From contig NZ_JAKFGB010000012.1 of the NCBI RefSeq assembly GCF_022267515.1, positions 930,001 through 994,000 on the forward strand: a stretch of DNA of 64,000 nucleotides, given 5' to 3'. A program made the translations under genes and the position numbers. Shown here piece by piece: positions 1 through 6,056 of the stretch. Under the pieces are notes generated by a model. The model searched no databases. It was not told the DNA's origin and saw nothing but the letters and a program-made list of their open reading frames with translations. How positions within the stretch are numbered: position 1 is the stretch's first letter; every line of letters starts with the position of its first letter. Origin of the DNA: Rubinisphaera margarita. GTDB taxonomy: Bacteria > Planctomycetota > Planctomycetia > Planctomycetales > Planctomycetaceae.

Positions 1-696
1 GCGAGATGCCAGCAGTCGGTCGACGATGCGGGCATAAGCTTTCGGAGAAGAATCTGCAGCAAAGGTTCTCACCTGCTCTGGTGAGGGCGGAAGTCCCGTC
101 AGGTCATAATACACTCGCCGGAGCAGAACCTCCGCATCCGCTGGCCCATTCTGACTCAGCCCGGCTTCGTTCAATTTCGCGAGGATGAAACGGTCGACCG
201 GCTCTTCGACGCCAGAGACTTCAGGAAGCTCCGGTGTGGTCAGCGGCTGAAATGCCCAGAACTCGCGACCGGCGTCCAGGTCAATCCCCGTGTGCCGCTG
301 CGGAGCTTCTCCGTCGCGCGGATCAGGAGCGCCTCGCTTAATCCATGTTTCAAAGTCGTTCAGAATCTGCTCGGGCAGCTTTCCCTGCGGGGGCATCTCG
401 AACGACTCGAATTTCATCGCACTCAGCAGCAGACTCTCGTCCACATCTCCGGGAATCACCGCGGGGCCGGAATCGCCGCCGGTTGCAAGGGCCTCGCGGG
501 AGTGGACCAGCAGGCCGCCTTTAATGGCTTTTGATTCCGGTGAATGACATTCGTAGCAGTGCTCGATCAGCACGGGCCGGATTTTCTCCTCGAAGAACGC
601 AAGATCCTCGGGAGAGAGCGCGGGCGATTCCGCCCGCAGGACGGATGGAAAATTGCTCACGAAGAGGAGCACCAGAGTAACGGCGAGTACGCGCAT
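1..696 (-). CDS. Secreted DUF1549-type cytochrome protein (PSCyt1), 3' part missing
   Basis: The reading frame runs from an ATG at 696 off the left window edge, so 232 codons are present and the C-terminal DUF1549/DUF1553 part is missing. Residues 1-22 form a signal peptide. C47-Y-E-C50-H51 is a CxxCH haem c motif in the PSCyt1 domain (about residues 30-110, with the typical 'EMPPQGKLP' and 'LNDFETWIKRGAP' blocks). From about residue 165 the start of DUF1549 is visible ('YDLTGLPPSPEQV'). In planctomycetes such proteins are exported, usually sit beside a DUF1501 gene, and are thought to act in carbohydrate or sulfated-polysaccharide breakdown; no biochemical activity is firmly established. The partner gene must lie outside the window. 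Confidence 0.9.
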   Translation of the reverse strand, partial: MRVLAVTLVLLFVSNFPSVLRAESPALSPEDLAFFEEKIRPVLIEHCYECHSPESKAIKGGLLVHSREALATGGDSGPAVIPGDVDESLLLSAMKFESFEMPPQGKLPEQILNDFETWIKRGAPDPRDGEAPQRHTGIDLDAGREFWAFQPLTTPELPEVSGVEEPVDRFILAKLNEAGLSQNGPADAEVLLRRVYYDLTGLPPSPEQVRTFAADSSPKAYARIVDRLLASR

Positions 697-1324
697 GAGA
701 CCTGTGTGGGGAAGGATGCTATGCGGGAAGTCCGGCGTGCGGCAGGCTCTATATTAAGAGATTGTCGACCGATAAGCACGTCTCGATCTATCTTGAGTCT
801 CGTTTTGTCGAGGATTCCTGTCAAGCAGGATTTCCCGCCCGGCTCGATCGAAGAGCCGAAATGGCTGATTGACGAGCGTCCGCTTTTCTGAATGCTCAAC
901 GATCAGGGTGGAACCTCCTCGAACGACGAGGTCCCGGAGTCCCCATCGGCGATTAACGCGATTCCTCCAGAAACCTGATGTCACCCTCACCGATGTTAAC
1001 GTGTGTACCAGGGTCCCCAGCGATCCTGAGACGTTTCGCATCGGAGTCTTCCCCATCCACCGGCGAGCTTGTGGGGAGATCTGCCCGATTCCGCAGAGGT
1101 CTCCCGATCCGATCTTCATAACATTTCCAACTGGCATGCACACTGCGGGGACTCGCCGTCACGGGCCTTAGCTAACAAGGTTCGCACACGCCAGGAAGCC
1201 GGCGGAGGTTCCGTTGCCCTGGTGTTGAGCGGACGAACGGAAGGCTTTCCGTTCTCAGCGATCTTAGTGAGACCGCGATGCCGCTCGGACAAGATTCAGA
1301 ATTGCTTGAAGAAAGGAGTTGGTA
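697..1324. other. Intergenic region, no gene recognised
   Basis: This stretch separates the divergent genes at 696 and 1325. Open frames on both strands are short, lack ribosome-binding sites and have composition typical of chance frames. A perfect small inverted repeat (ACGGAA-GGCT-TTCCGT, about 1236-1251) lies 75 bases before the next gene. No convincing promoter, tRNA or repeat was seen. Confidence 0.5.
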
Positions 1325-1684
1325 ATGAACGCACTCTCATTCCGATTACTTAGCAGCCTGCTGGCGATCCCGCTGGCTTTCGCGTTTGTGTCGCCGGTCG
1401 AAGCTCAGGAGACGTACACCGAAGAGTACTACGACTCGTACTACGACGACGCTGACAATTACGACTACGACTACAACGACTACACCTGGAACGACTGGTG
1501 GGAAGACGATTACGAGTACGGCTACTACGGCGATGATGACTACGCCTATGACGACGACTACTACGAAGACTACCGCGACGATGAGTACGGTTGGAACGAC
1601 GACTGGTGGGAAGATGATTACGCCTACGCCGACGGGTACTACGACAACTACTACGACGGCGACACCTGGTGGGACTGGGAATAG
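1325..1684 (+). CDS. Exported Tyr/Asp/Trp-rich low-complexity small protein
   Basis: The protein has 119 residues. The ATG at 1325 is chosen over an in-frame TTG at 1319 because AAAGGAG (1312-1318) lies 6 bases before it. Residues 1-26 are a signal peptide ending in 'VEAQ'. The mature chain is almost only Tyr, Asp, Glu, Trp, Asn and Gly, very acidic, with two imperfect repeats built on 'WND-WWEDDY' and many 'YYDD' steps. No known fold is recognisable. Comparable acidic-aromatic chains can bind metals or form insoluble extracellular layers, but that is inference. It is followed 58 bases later by another exported protein and may be co-transcribed with it up to the terminator at 2903. Confidence 0.75.
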   Translation: MNALSFRLLSSLLAIPLAFAFVSPVEAQETYTEEYYDSYYDDADNYDYDYNDYTWNDWWEDDYEYGYYGDDDYAYDDDYYEDYRDDEYGWNDDWWEDDYAYADGYYDNYYDGDTWWDWE

Positions 1685-1742
1685 TCTCTGCCCCGTGTGC
1701 CAGAACGCTCCAATGACATCAAAAGCAAAAGGAATATCAACG

Positions 1743-2873
1743 ATGCTTCTACGTAATCCAAACCTTGTGGCCGCATTCGGCCTCTCCGCCCTGCTCGCCA
1801 TGCCGGTTCATGCTCAGCAGGCTCCGCGCGAGCAGAATCGTGATCGCCAGAACGAGTCGAGCCAGCAGGAATCTCGGCCCGGCGATCAGCAGAACAGCGA
1901 GCGTCAGTCCGATCGCTTCGAGAACCAGAACCGGGAGGACCGCGACAGCGAATCCCGAACCGACGAGAACCAGAATCAGCGACAGCTGCGCAATCAGCAT
2001 CGTCAAAGCGAGAACGACAATCGCCGGCAAGGCTACACCGGTCAGCGACGATCGAACTTCCGTGGCGGTGAGATTGAAGGCTGGGTCACTGTCGGCACCG
2101 ACTACGACAACGACGGCGTCTACGACTCGCTCGAAACGATCTTCCTGATCGATTTGGAGAATGCACGTCGTCAGAGTCAGGCTCGCGCTCAGGAACATCA
2201 GCGCAGCCGTAATCAGAACGGTCAGCATCAGAGTTCGAAACGCCTTCAGGTGAAAGGGACGATTCAAAGTCTCTCCCAGAAGGAGATGATGAACTCAGAG
2301 AAGCCGAAAGTTGTCGCGAAGCTGAAAACCCAGGAAGGTCGAACCGCGACCGTCTGCCTCGGTTCGCAGGACAAAGTGAACCAGCTGAATCTGCAGCAGG
2401 GTGATCAGGTCCAGGCCCACGGCGTTCGCGCCACCTTCAACGGTAAATCGATGCTGATGGCGGAACGCGTTTCGGCCGGCGAGCAGACAATCACGAACCA
2501 GCTGCCGCGAAAGCAGGGGCTCAACCGCTTTCAGGGCGAAGTCGTGAGCACACGACAGGCGAACTTCCGGAATCGCGAAGGCGAATTCGTGATCGCCACC
2601 GTTCGCACTGAGAAGCATGGCACCAAGGAAGTGAACCTCGGACATGCCAGCGAATTTGAGAATGTCGACATCAGCGAAGGAAAGCAGATCAAATTCCTCG
2701 CCGGTGAAGCACGGATGAACGGTCGCTCGGCTCTGATTGCTCAGGCAATTCGCATCGACGGTCAGACCATCGACGTCCGCGAGTCGACCAACCAGCAGAT
2801 CACTAAGTCTGATCGCGGTTCCGACTCGAAGAACCGTCAGTCCGAGGATCGGCAGACGACAAGTCGCCGATAA
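1743..2873 (+). CDS. Exported Gln/Arg-rich protein with one EF-hand-like loop and two OB-like repeats
   Basis: The protein has 376 residues and a signal peptide (1-23, cut after 'VHAQ'). About residues 24-105 are a disordered Gln/Arg/Asn/Ser/Glu-rich linker. A 12-residue loop 'DYDNDGVYDSLE' fits the EF-hand/dockerin calcium pattern exactly (D1, D3, D5, G6, D9, E12). About residues 165-250 and 255-345 are two related beta-rich blocks ('VKGTIQSLS...', 'FQGEVVSTR...'), each with a 'GK/GR-SxLxAxxV/I' ending, which look like tandem OB-type barrels. The upstream frame continues open past 1743, but only as an antisense-like Thr-rich shadow of the previous gene. An exact family could not be named. 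Confidence 0.75.
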   Translation: MLLRNPNLVAAFGLSALLAMPVHAQQAPREQNRDRQNESSQQESRPGDQQNSERQSDRFENQNREDRDSESRTDENQNQRQLRNQHRQSENDNRRQGYTGQRRSNFRGGEIEGWVTVGTDYDNDGVYDSLETIFLIDLENARRQSQARAQEHQRSRNQNGQHQSSKRLQVKGTIQSLSQKEMMNSEKPKVVAKLKTQEGRTATVCLGSQDKVNQLNLQQGDQVQAHGVRATFNGKSMLMAERVSAGEQTITNQLPRKQGLNRFQGEVVSTRQANFRNREGEFVIATVRTEKHGTKEVNLGHASEFENVDISEGKQIKFLAGEARMNGRSALIAQAIRIDGQTIDVRESTNQQITKSDRGSDSKNRQSEDRQTTSRR

Positions 2874-2902
2874 GTGATTGACCTGACGCATTAATACGAT
2901 GT

Positions 2903-2936
2903 GGCGTCCGTCCTGTCCGGGGGCGGACGCCTTTTT
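2903..2936 (+). terminator. Intrinsic terminator after 1743-2873
   Basis: GGCGTCCG (2903-2910) and CGGACGCC (2924-2931) form a perfect 8-bp G+C-rich stem with a 13-base loop, followed at once by TTTTT. It lies 30 bases after the stop codon of the OB-repeat gene. Confidence 0.9.
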
Positions 2937-3017
2937 GATGCGCAGGTCTGAGAGTTCTTTCTCACTGGGAATGTCCTGCAACCGCCGTCGTCACGATGAA
3001 ACCTGGTACTAATACGA

Positions 3018-3050
3018 AACGCCCTCGAATCGCAGAGACTCGAGGGCGTT
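3018..3050 (-). terminator. Hairpin terminator at the end of the Ro60 operon
   Basis: AACGCCCTCGA and TCGAGGGCGTT form a perfect 11-bp stem with an 11-base loop, 8 bases after the Ro60 stop codon on the minus strand. It is followed by a weak U-tract (TCGTATT). It would end the long tRNA/Y RNA/cREC/Ro60 transcript. Confidence 0.75.
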
Positions 3051-3058
3051 CGGGTTCA

Positions 3059-4696
3059 TTACAGTTCGACGGCTTCGACTTCCTTCACGAAGCGGCTTTC
3101 GTCACCGGACAGGAATCCACTCACGACGTTGAACACGGCGTCACTGAAGCCGCCGATGTTCAGGATGTCGCTGCGTTCTGGAGCCTGTGAGGTTCCGTAC
3201 GGCTGGATGTCGATGCAGACCAGCTTTGGTCCCGTGATGTCGCCACCCTGGAGTCGCAGCTGATTCTTCACGAAGTCCTGCCATTCGGTCATCACTCCGG
3301 TTGACCCGTAAGCTCCGTATCCGAAGGCCTGTCCGTTGCGGATCCAGCTTTCGTTATCGCTGATCAGCACGCATCCTGCGAAACGTCGATTACGATAACG
3401 GCTGTTGGCTTCTCGCAGCGGGATCGAACAATCGGTCCCTCCTCCGCCCATTTGGCCGAGCCGCTTCGACAGACTCAGGATCGAATCGGACGGATCGAGC
3501 CGTGCGTCGTACGCGATGGTATCGAACGGCACGAGCACACTGTCCGGGTTTCGACGCAGGATCGCCGCAGCGAACAGAGCCGCCACATCGACACATCGCA
3601 CGGCCGAAGTTCCCCCTCCACCGCGGTATCCGGTGACCGGACAGTTCATCGATCCCGAGGTATCGAGTCCGATTACGACCGGTCCCGGCAGTTCCGGGAT
3701 GTTTCCGCAGGCAATCTCGGCTGCTCGGTGCAGCGCATCCCGGATCTTATGCGGCAACTCCGTCGACGCGTTCAGGTAGGCGGCCAGGTACTGGTACGGG
3801 AACTGTCGCGAACGTCGGATCTCCGTCGCATCGGCCACGCGGCCGGCCACGTAATCGACCATCTCACGATCTTCCAGAACCTGATGACGCAGGAGCGTAT
3901 TCAGGTTCATTCGCAATGCCTGCGGCCCCATCTGTCGGGCGATGGCCTTCCAGACCTTCGGCCCCCGAGCGGCATCGGCCAGGAGATCCCAACGCACGTT
4001 CAGATCAGCCGCGACTGCAGCCTGATCCTTCTCGCCGGTGATGCGTCGATACTTGATCAACTGCTTCAGGTCCTGCGGGAGATCGGCTTCGGTCGCCGGA
4101 GCCCACTTCTCGACGTCCTTATCGGTCAACCATCCGAACAGAGCCCGCCGCGCGTTGTCTCGCGGAGTTGGCCGAGCCAGCCGCAACACGTCGCGCAGAC
4201 TTGGATCGTTCCCGATCGAAGCCGACAGCAACTTGCTCACGGAAGCCTCGTTCAGCCAGCGCTGGAAAGCCCGCTGCAAACTCGACGACAGGCTGTTCCG
4301 ACCAAACTGACCGGAACGGACCATCTGGAACAGCGTCCGCAGGACGCGGCCGTTATCGATCACCCGATCAAAGACCTGGTGCATCAATGCGGTATCCCGA
4401 GTCGACAGCGAAGCCACCAGGGCAGCCGGCATGTCCTTCATGAAAGCCCGTTCCCGCGAATACACGGCGAGCTTTGCCAGGAAGACATTGTCATCGACCT
4501 CGTCGATCAGAGACCGCAAGGTATCGAGCTGCGTCTGGGCGTTGGCGTAGAAGACTCCGTTAAAGCACCCGGTTGCAGCGAGCTGAGCGAGAGCCTGCTT
4601 GGCCGAGAACTTGTAAGCGGCGCCGCCCGCTTCGTTGATCGAGTTCGTACGCGGCAACAGATTCTTGAAGTTGGAGAAGAGGGACTTGTTGGCCAT
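3059..4696 (-). CDS. rsr: Ro60/Rsr family RNA-binding protein (TROVE + vWA domains)
   Basis: This 545-residue protein is an orthologue of the Ro60 autoantigen, a ring-shaped protein that binds Y RNAs and misfolded or damaged RNAs. Residues about 1-335 form the all-helical HEAT-like TROVE domain. Residues about 338-520 form a von Willebrand A domain with an intact metal site: D345-x-S347-x-S349, T421 and D447. Length and domain order match bacterial Rsr. The start is well set: AAAGGAGG lies 6 bases before the ATG. The gene is last in a transcript whose upstream part consists of tRNA-like genes, five candidate Y RNAs and a cREC gene, and it is followed by a hairpin terminator. In other bacteria Rsr works with YrlA/Y RNAs and PNPase, or sits beside RtcB RNA ligase. 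No rtcB is visible here. Confidence 0.95.
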   Translation of the reverse strand: MANKSLFSNFKNLLPRTNSINEAGGAAYKFSAKQALAQLAATGCFNGVFYANAQTQLDTLRSLIDEVDDNVFLAKLAVYSRERAFMKDMPAALVASLSTRDTALMHQVFDRVIDNGRVLRTLFQMVRSGQFGRNSLSSSLQRAFQRWLNEASVSKLLSASIGNDPSLRDVLRLARPTPRDNARRALFGWLTDKDVEKWAPATEADLPQDLKQLIKYRRITGEKDQAAVAADLNVRWDLLADAARGPKVWKAIARQMGPQALRMNLNTLLRHQVLEDREMVDYVAGRVADATEIRRSRQFPYQYLAAYLNASTELPHKIRDALHRAAEIACGNIPELPGPVVIGLDTSGSMNCPVTGYRGGGGTSAVRCVDVAALFAAAILRRNPDSVLVPFDTIAYDARLDPSDSILSLSKRLGQMGGGGTDCSIPLREANSRYRNRRFAGCVLISDNESWIRNGQAFGYGAYGSTGVMTEWQDFVKNQLRLQGGDITGPKLVCIDIQPYGTSQAPERSDILNIGGFSDAVFNVVSGFLSGDESRFVKEVEAVEL

Positions 4697-4715
4697 AACC
4701 GGCCTCCTTTCGACC

Positions 4716-4792
4716 TGAGTGGACGAAGTGCGCAGACTCCCGTGTCATCAGATCACGGAATCAAACGTCAGCCTGCGCGAGCAGTCGACTCA
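4716..4792 (-). ncRNA. Candidate Y RNA, unit 5 (degenerate tRNA module)
   Basis: The unit is closed by TGAGTCGAC (4784-4792) pairing with GTCCACTCA (4716-4724), 8 of 9 bp. The conserved motif CGACTG follows the 5' strand and CTTCGTC leads into the 3' strand, as in the four other units. Inside lie GCGCAG/CTGCGC (6 bp), a CCGTG/CACGG hairpin and a T-loop-like TTTGATT, so the tRNA-like part is reduced. It ends 19 bases before the Ro60 start codon and could also act as a 5'UTR element of the Ro60 mRNA. Confidence 0.5.
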
Positions 4793-4829
4793 GCAGCATC
4801 GGCTCGGTTCTTCGAGCCTTGTGAAAATT

Positions 4830-4931
4830 CACTCGACGAAGGCATGAAGCAGAGTTACCGACCAGAGTCGATCCCGGCCGGGCAGGAGTTGAACCTGCGG
4901 AGTCCATGTATTCCGCTTCCGCAGTCGAGTG
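4830..4931 (-). ncRNA. Candidate YrlA-like Y RNA, unit 4
   Basis: CACTCGAC (4924-4931) pairs perfectly with GTCGAGTG (4830-4837). The 5' strand runs into CGACTG and the 3' strand is preceded by CTTCGTC. Inside, a T-arm GCAGG-TTCAACT-CCTGC (4882-4898) is followed by acceptor strand CCGGCCG (4875-4881), a 10-base linker, and the other acceptor strand TGGTCGG (4858-4864; 7 pairs, two of them G-U) plus TA. This is a tRNA in permuted order with its acceptor end closed by a loop. The D-arm is short or missing. The architecture matches bacterial YrlA RNAs, which mimic tRNA but lack a free CCA end. Confidence 0.65.
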
Positions 4932-4935
4932 AGGT

Positions 4936-5075
4936 CCCCGACGAGGGGTTTGCCAGAGCATTTGTTCTTTGCGCGTCTACTGTTTCCGCCACGGCGTCCG
5001 AAGACGCCGGCAGGATTCGCACCTGCACGATCTTGCGATCACAAAGTCCTGATGGAGTCCAACATTCAGTCGGGG
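4936..5075 (-). ncRNA. YrlA-like Y RNA, unit 3: permuted class II tRNA mimic
   Basis: This is the clearest unit. The outer stem is CCCCGAC (5069-5075) with GTCGGGG (4936-4942), with CGACTG and CCTCGTC at its inner edges. In order the tRNA-like module has anticodon-stem strand CTTTG (5042-5046), a long variable arm GATC-GCAA-GATC with a GNRA loop, T-arm GCAGG-TGCGAAT-CCTGC (5010-5026) and acceptor strand CGGCGTC (5003-5009). Then come a UUCG tetraloop (4999-5002), acceptor strand GACGCCG (4992-4998, 7/7 pairs), TG, a D-arm with 3-bp stem GCG/CGC (4973-4989), one G, and CAAAG (4967-4971), which pairs perfectly with CTTTG. It is therefore a complete Leu-like class II tRNA fold whose ends open at the anticodon and whose 3' acceptor end is sealed. 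U55 of the T-loop is G. Confidence 0.8.
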
Positions 5076-5085
5076 AATGTCAAAG

Positions 5086-5231
5086 CATGATCGACGAAGT
5101 GGTGGTTCAGAGTCGTTACGGTGCTCTACCTTTGAGCTACGGTGCGTCGTAAGAAAAAATGGCACCGACGGGAATCGAACCCGCAACCTCCGGATCCCAA
5201 ATCATGTACTCCGAGCCGGCAGTCGATCATG
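5086..5231 (-). ncRNA. YrlA-like Y RNA, unit 2: permuted class I tRNA mimic
   Basis: CATGATCGAC (5222-5231) pairs perfectly with GTCGATCATG (5086-5095), with CGACTG and CTTCGTC at the inner edges. A second helix follows, GGCTCGGAGT with ACTCTGAACC (9 of 10). The tRNA-like part has T-arm GCGGG-TTCGATT-CCCGT (5168-5184), acceptor strand CGGTGCC (5161-5167), a 14-base loop with a T-run, acceptor strand CGCACCG (5140-5146, 6 of 7 pairs), TA, and a perfect D-arm GCTC-AAAGGTA-GAGC (5123-5137) with the usual GG. The anticodon-side strands (CCGTA and TCCGG) pair 4 of 5. Both halves face the Ro60-stem side, as in YrlA RNAs. Confidence 0.75.
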
Positions 5232-5248
5232 TCTGCTATGTCTTCAAA

Positions 5249-5334
5249 AGTGGCTCGACGAAGAGGTGCCGAGAAGATGCGTTCTTCACGCAATCCTTAA
5301 CAGGGATGTAATCCCGGCTGGCAGTCGAACCACT
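5249..5334 (-). ncRNA. Candidate Y RNA, unit 1 (no tRNA module)
   Basis: AGTGGTTCGAC (5324-5334) pairs with GTCGAGCCACT (5249-5259): 11 pairs, one of them G-U. CGACTG and CTTCGTC again mark the inner edges. Inside are TGCC/GGCA, a GGGAT-TAC-ATCCC hairpin and a second hairpin built on GCGT/ACGC, but no T- or D-arm. It looks like a Y RNA with only the Ro60-stem and a different head. Confidence 0.55.
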
Positions 5335-5361
5335 GGAGCAGTTCACTCTCGTAACCGTTCC

Positions 5362-5410
5362 GTCCGCGAAAGGAGCAGCGTTTCAGGCGAAACAAAGCTC
5401 ATTCGCGGAC
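5362..5410 (-). ncRNA. Rod-like stem-loop, possible short Y RNA relative
   Basis: GTCCGCGAA and TTCGCGGAC form a perfect 9-bp stem. It continues through GAGC/GCTC and GTTTC/GAAAC with small internal loops to a GCCT loop. The edges CGAATG and CTTTCGCG resemble the CGACTG/CTTCGTC motif of the downstream units in a diverged form. It lies between tRNA-Arg and unit 1. It could be a stand-alone small RNA, a processing signal or a decayed unit. Confidence 0.4.
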
Positions 5411-5435
5411 ATCCGGTAAAGCGATCCGCTTTAAT

Positions 5436-5505
5436 ACCCCGCCAAGGAATCGAACCTCGTCCGACTGATTCGAAGTCAGTCATGCATCCATCACACCCGC
5501 AGGGC
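5436..5505 (-). tRNA. tRNA-Arg(UCG)-like
   Basis: This 70-nt cloverleaf has acceptor GCCCTGC/GCGGGGT (7 pairs, two G-U), D-stem GTGT/GCAT with a GG-containing loop, anticodon arm ACTGA-CTTCGAA-TCAGT (anticodon TCG), and T-arm CGAGG-TTCGATT-CCTTG. No CCA is encoded. G replaces U8. It begins only 10 bases after the cREC stop codon, so it should be on the same transcript and need RNase P/3' processing from an mRNA-like precursor. Confidence 0.75.
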
Positions 5506-5515
5506 TTGCAGAGTT

Positions 5516-5848
5516 TCAGTTTTTCGTTGTTCTCCAATACTCGTCGGCGTTCTCCAGAGCCGCCCGCATCAGACGGGATCCTTCGATGTTGGCCGAGTGA
5601 ATTGTCCAGGTTAGTTGCGATAACTCGCCGTAGTAGGCTCGTTCTTCAATCCATTTCGCGACGTCGTAACCGGTTTGCGTTGTTCCCAGATCGTGATCCA
5701 GTGACACCCAGGCGACGTTGTTCGACTTGAGCCGACTGATCGCCGCATCTGCAGTCCTCACCCAGATCATGCCCGGTTCCGCACCGAACAGTTCCTGGAT
5801 CTTCCGATTGTTCGGATCCCGCTCGTCATCGAGCCAGAGATTGATCAT
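5516..5848 (-). CDS. cREC-family protein (predicted cyclic-phosphate-processing receiver-like domain)
   Basis: This 110-residue single-domain protein has a receiver-like alpha/beta fold. Conserved blocks are 'LWLDDER' (D7, D8), 'SLDHDLG' (D51, H52, D53), 'TGYDVAKWIEE' (59-69) and 'HSAN' (H84, S85, N87). These are the hallmarks of the cREC family, proposed from comparative genomics of RNA-repair loci to act on 2',3'-cyclic phosphate RNA ends; that activity is a prediction. GAAAGGA lies a few bases before the ATG. The gene is embedded in a tRNA array, 28 bases after tRNA-Trp and 10 before tRNA-Arg, on the strand of Ro60. Anticodon nucleases leave cyclic-phosphate ends, so the context fits tRNA repair or sensing of cut tRNA. 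It differs from ordinary response regulators by the DHD block and short length. Confidence 0.85.
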   Translation of the reverse strand: MINLWLDDERDPNNRKIQELFGAEPGMIWVRTADAAISRLKSNNVAWVSLDHDLGTTQTGYDVAKWIEERAYYGELSQLTWTIHSANIEGSRLMRAALENADEYWRTTKN

Positions 5849-5876
5849 GCAGTCCTTTCTTCAGGTCGCGAGAAAC

Positions 5877-5945
5877 ACGAGCGTGAGGAGTCGAACCCCA
5901 TGCGTTCGCTTTGGAGGCGAACTGCTCTCCCAGGAGCACACTCGT
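5877..5945 (-). tRNA. tRNA-Trp(CCA)-like
   Basis: This 69-nt gene has acceptor ACGAGTG/CGCTCGT, D-stem GCTC/GAGC around a short six-base loop CTGGGA, anticodon arm TTCGC-CTCCAAA-GCGAA (anticodon CCA), and T-arm TGGGG-TTCGACT-CCTCA. Discriminator is G and there is no encoded CCA. It is only 5 bases from the upstream tRNA-Leu-like gene, so both must be cut from one precursor. Confidence 0.8.
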
Positions 5946-5950
5946 CCAAT

Positions 5951-6023
5951 GGCTTTGGTGGGATTCGAACCCACAGCATCGCTGTGTCTGAGACAACGTG
6001 GTCTACCGATTGCCTACAAAGCC
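5951..6023 (-). tRNA. tRNA-Leu(CAG)-like on a class I body
   Basis: This 73-nt gene has a perfect acceptor GGCTTTG/CAAAGCC, anticodon arm GTTGT-CTCAGAC-ACAGC (anticodon CAG), T-arm GTGGG-TTCGAAT-CCCAC and discriminator A. The anticodon predicts Leu, but the variable region has only 6 bases, whereas bacterial tRNA-Leu has a long variable arm. The D-stem is poorly paired (2 of 4) although its loop keeps ATCGGTA. It is probably not charged with leucine; it may be a decoy or degenerate tRNA. Confidence 0.65.
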
Positions 6024-6056
6024 GTTTCGTGCCCACTGTTGTTGAGGGACATCAGT

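Noticed and set aside
754..1171. Overlapping frames on both strands in the 697-1324 gap
   Set aside because: No ribosome-binding site, no domain and random-like composition.
1386..1742. N-terminal extension of the OB-repeat protein
   Set aside because: The Thr-rich extension is the Tyr/Asp-rich gene read in another frame; the ATG at 1743 gives a proper signal peptide.
3452..5152. Open frame of 566 codons on the plus strand
   Set aside because: It runs antisense through Ro60 and the Y RNA units and shows no domain.
5161..5270. A 110-base tRNA or intron-containing tRNA-Pro from GGCACC to CGGTGCC
   Set aside because: The acceptor strands pair 6 of 7, but no D-arm follows GGCACC, and the segment crosses the closing stems of two Y RNA units. 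The permuted reading with the D-arm at 5123-5137 explains more pairs.
5310..5334. T-loop-like GGTTCGACT as part of another tRNA
   Set aside because: The flanking bases do not form a T-stem, and TCGACTG here is the conserved edge motif of Y RNA unit 1.
4716..5334. Y RNA units transcribed from the plus strand
   Set aside because: T-loops (TTCRANY type), the GG of the D-loop, and the GNRA and UUCG loops exist only on the minus strand, which is also the strand of Ro60 and the tRNAs. The GACGAAG match on the plus strand keeps a small doubt, noted in the findings.
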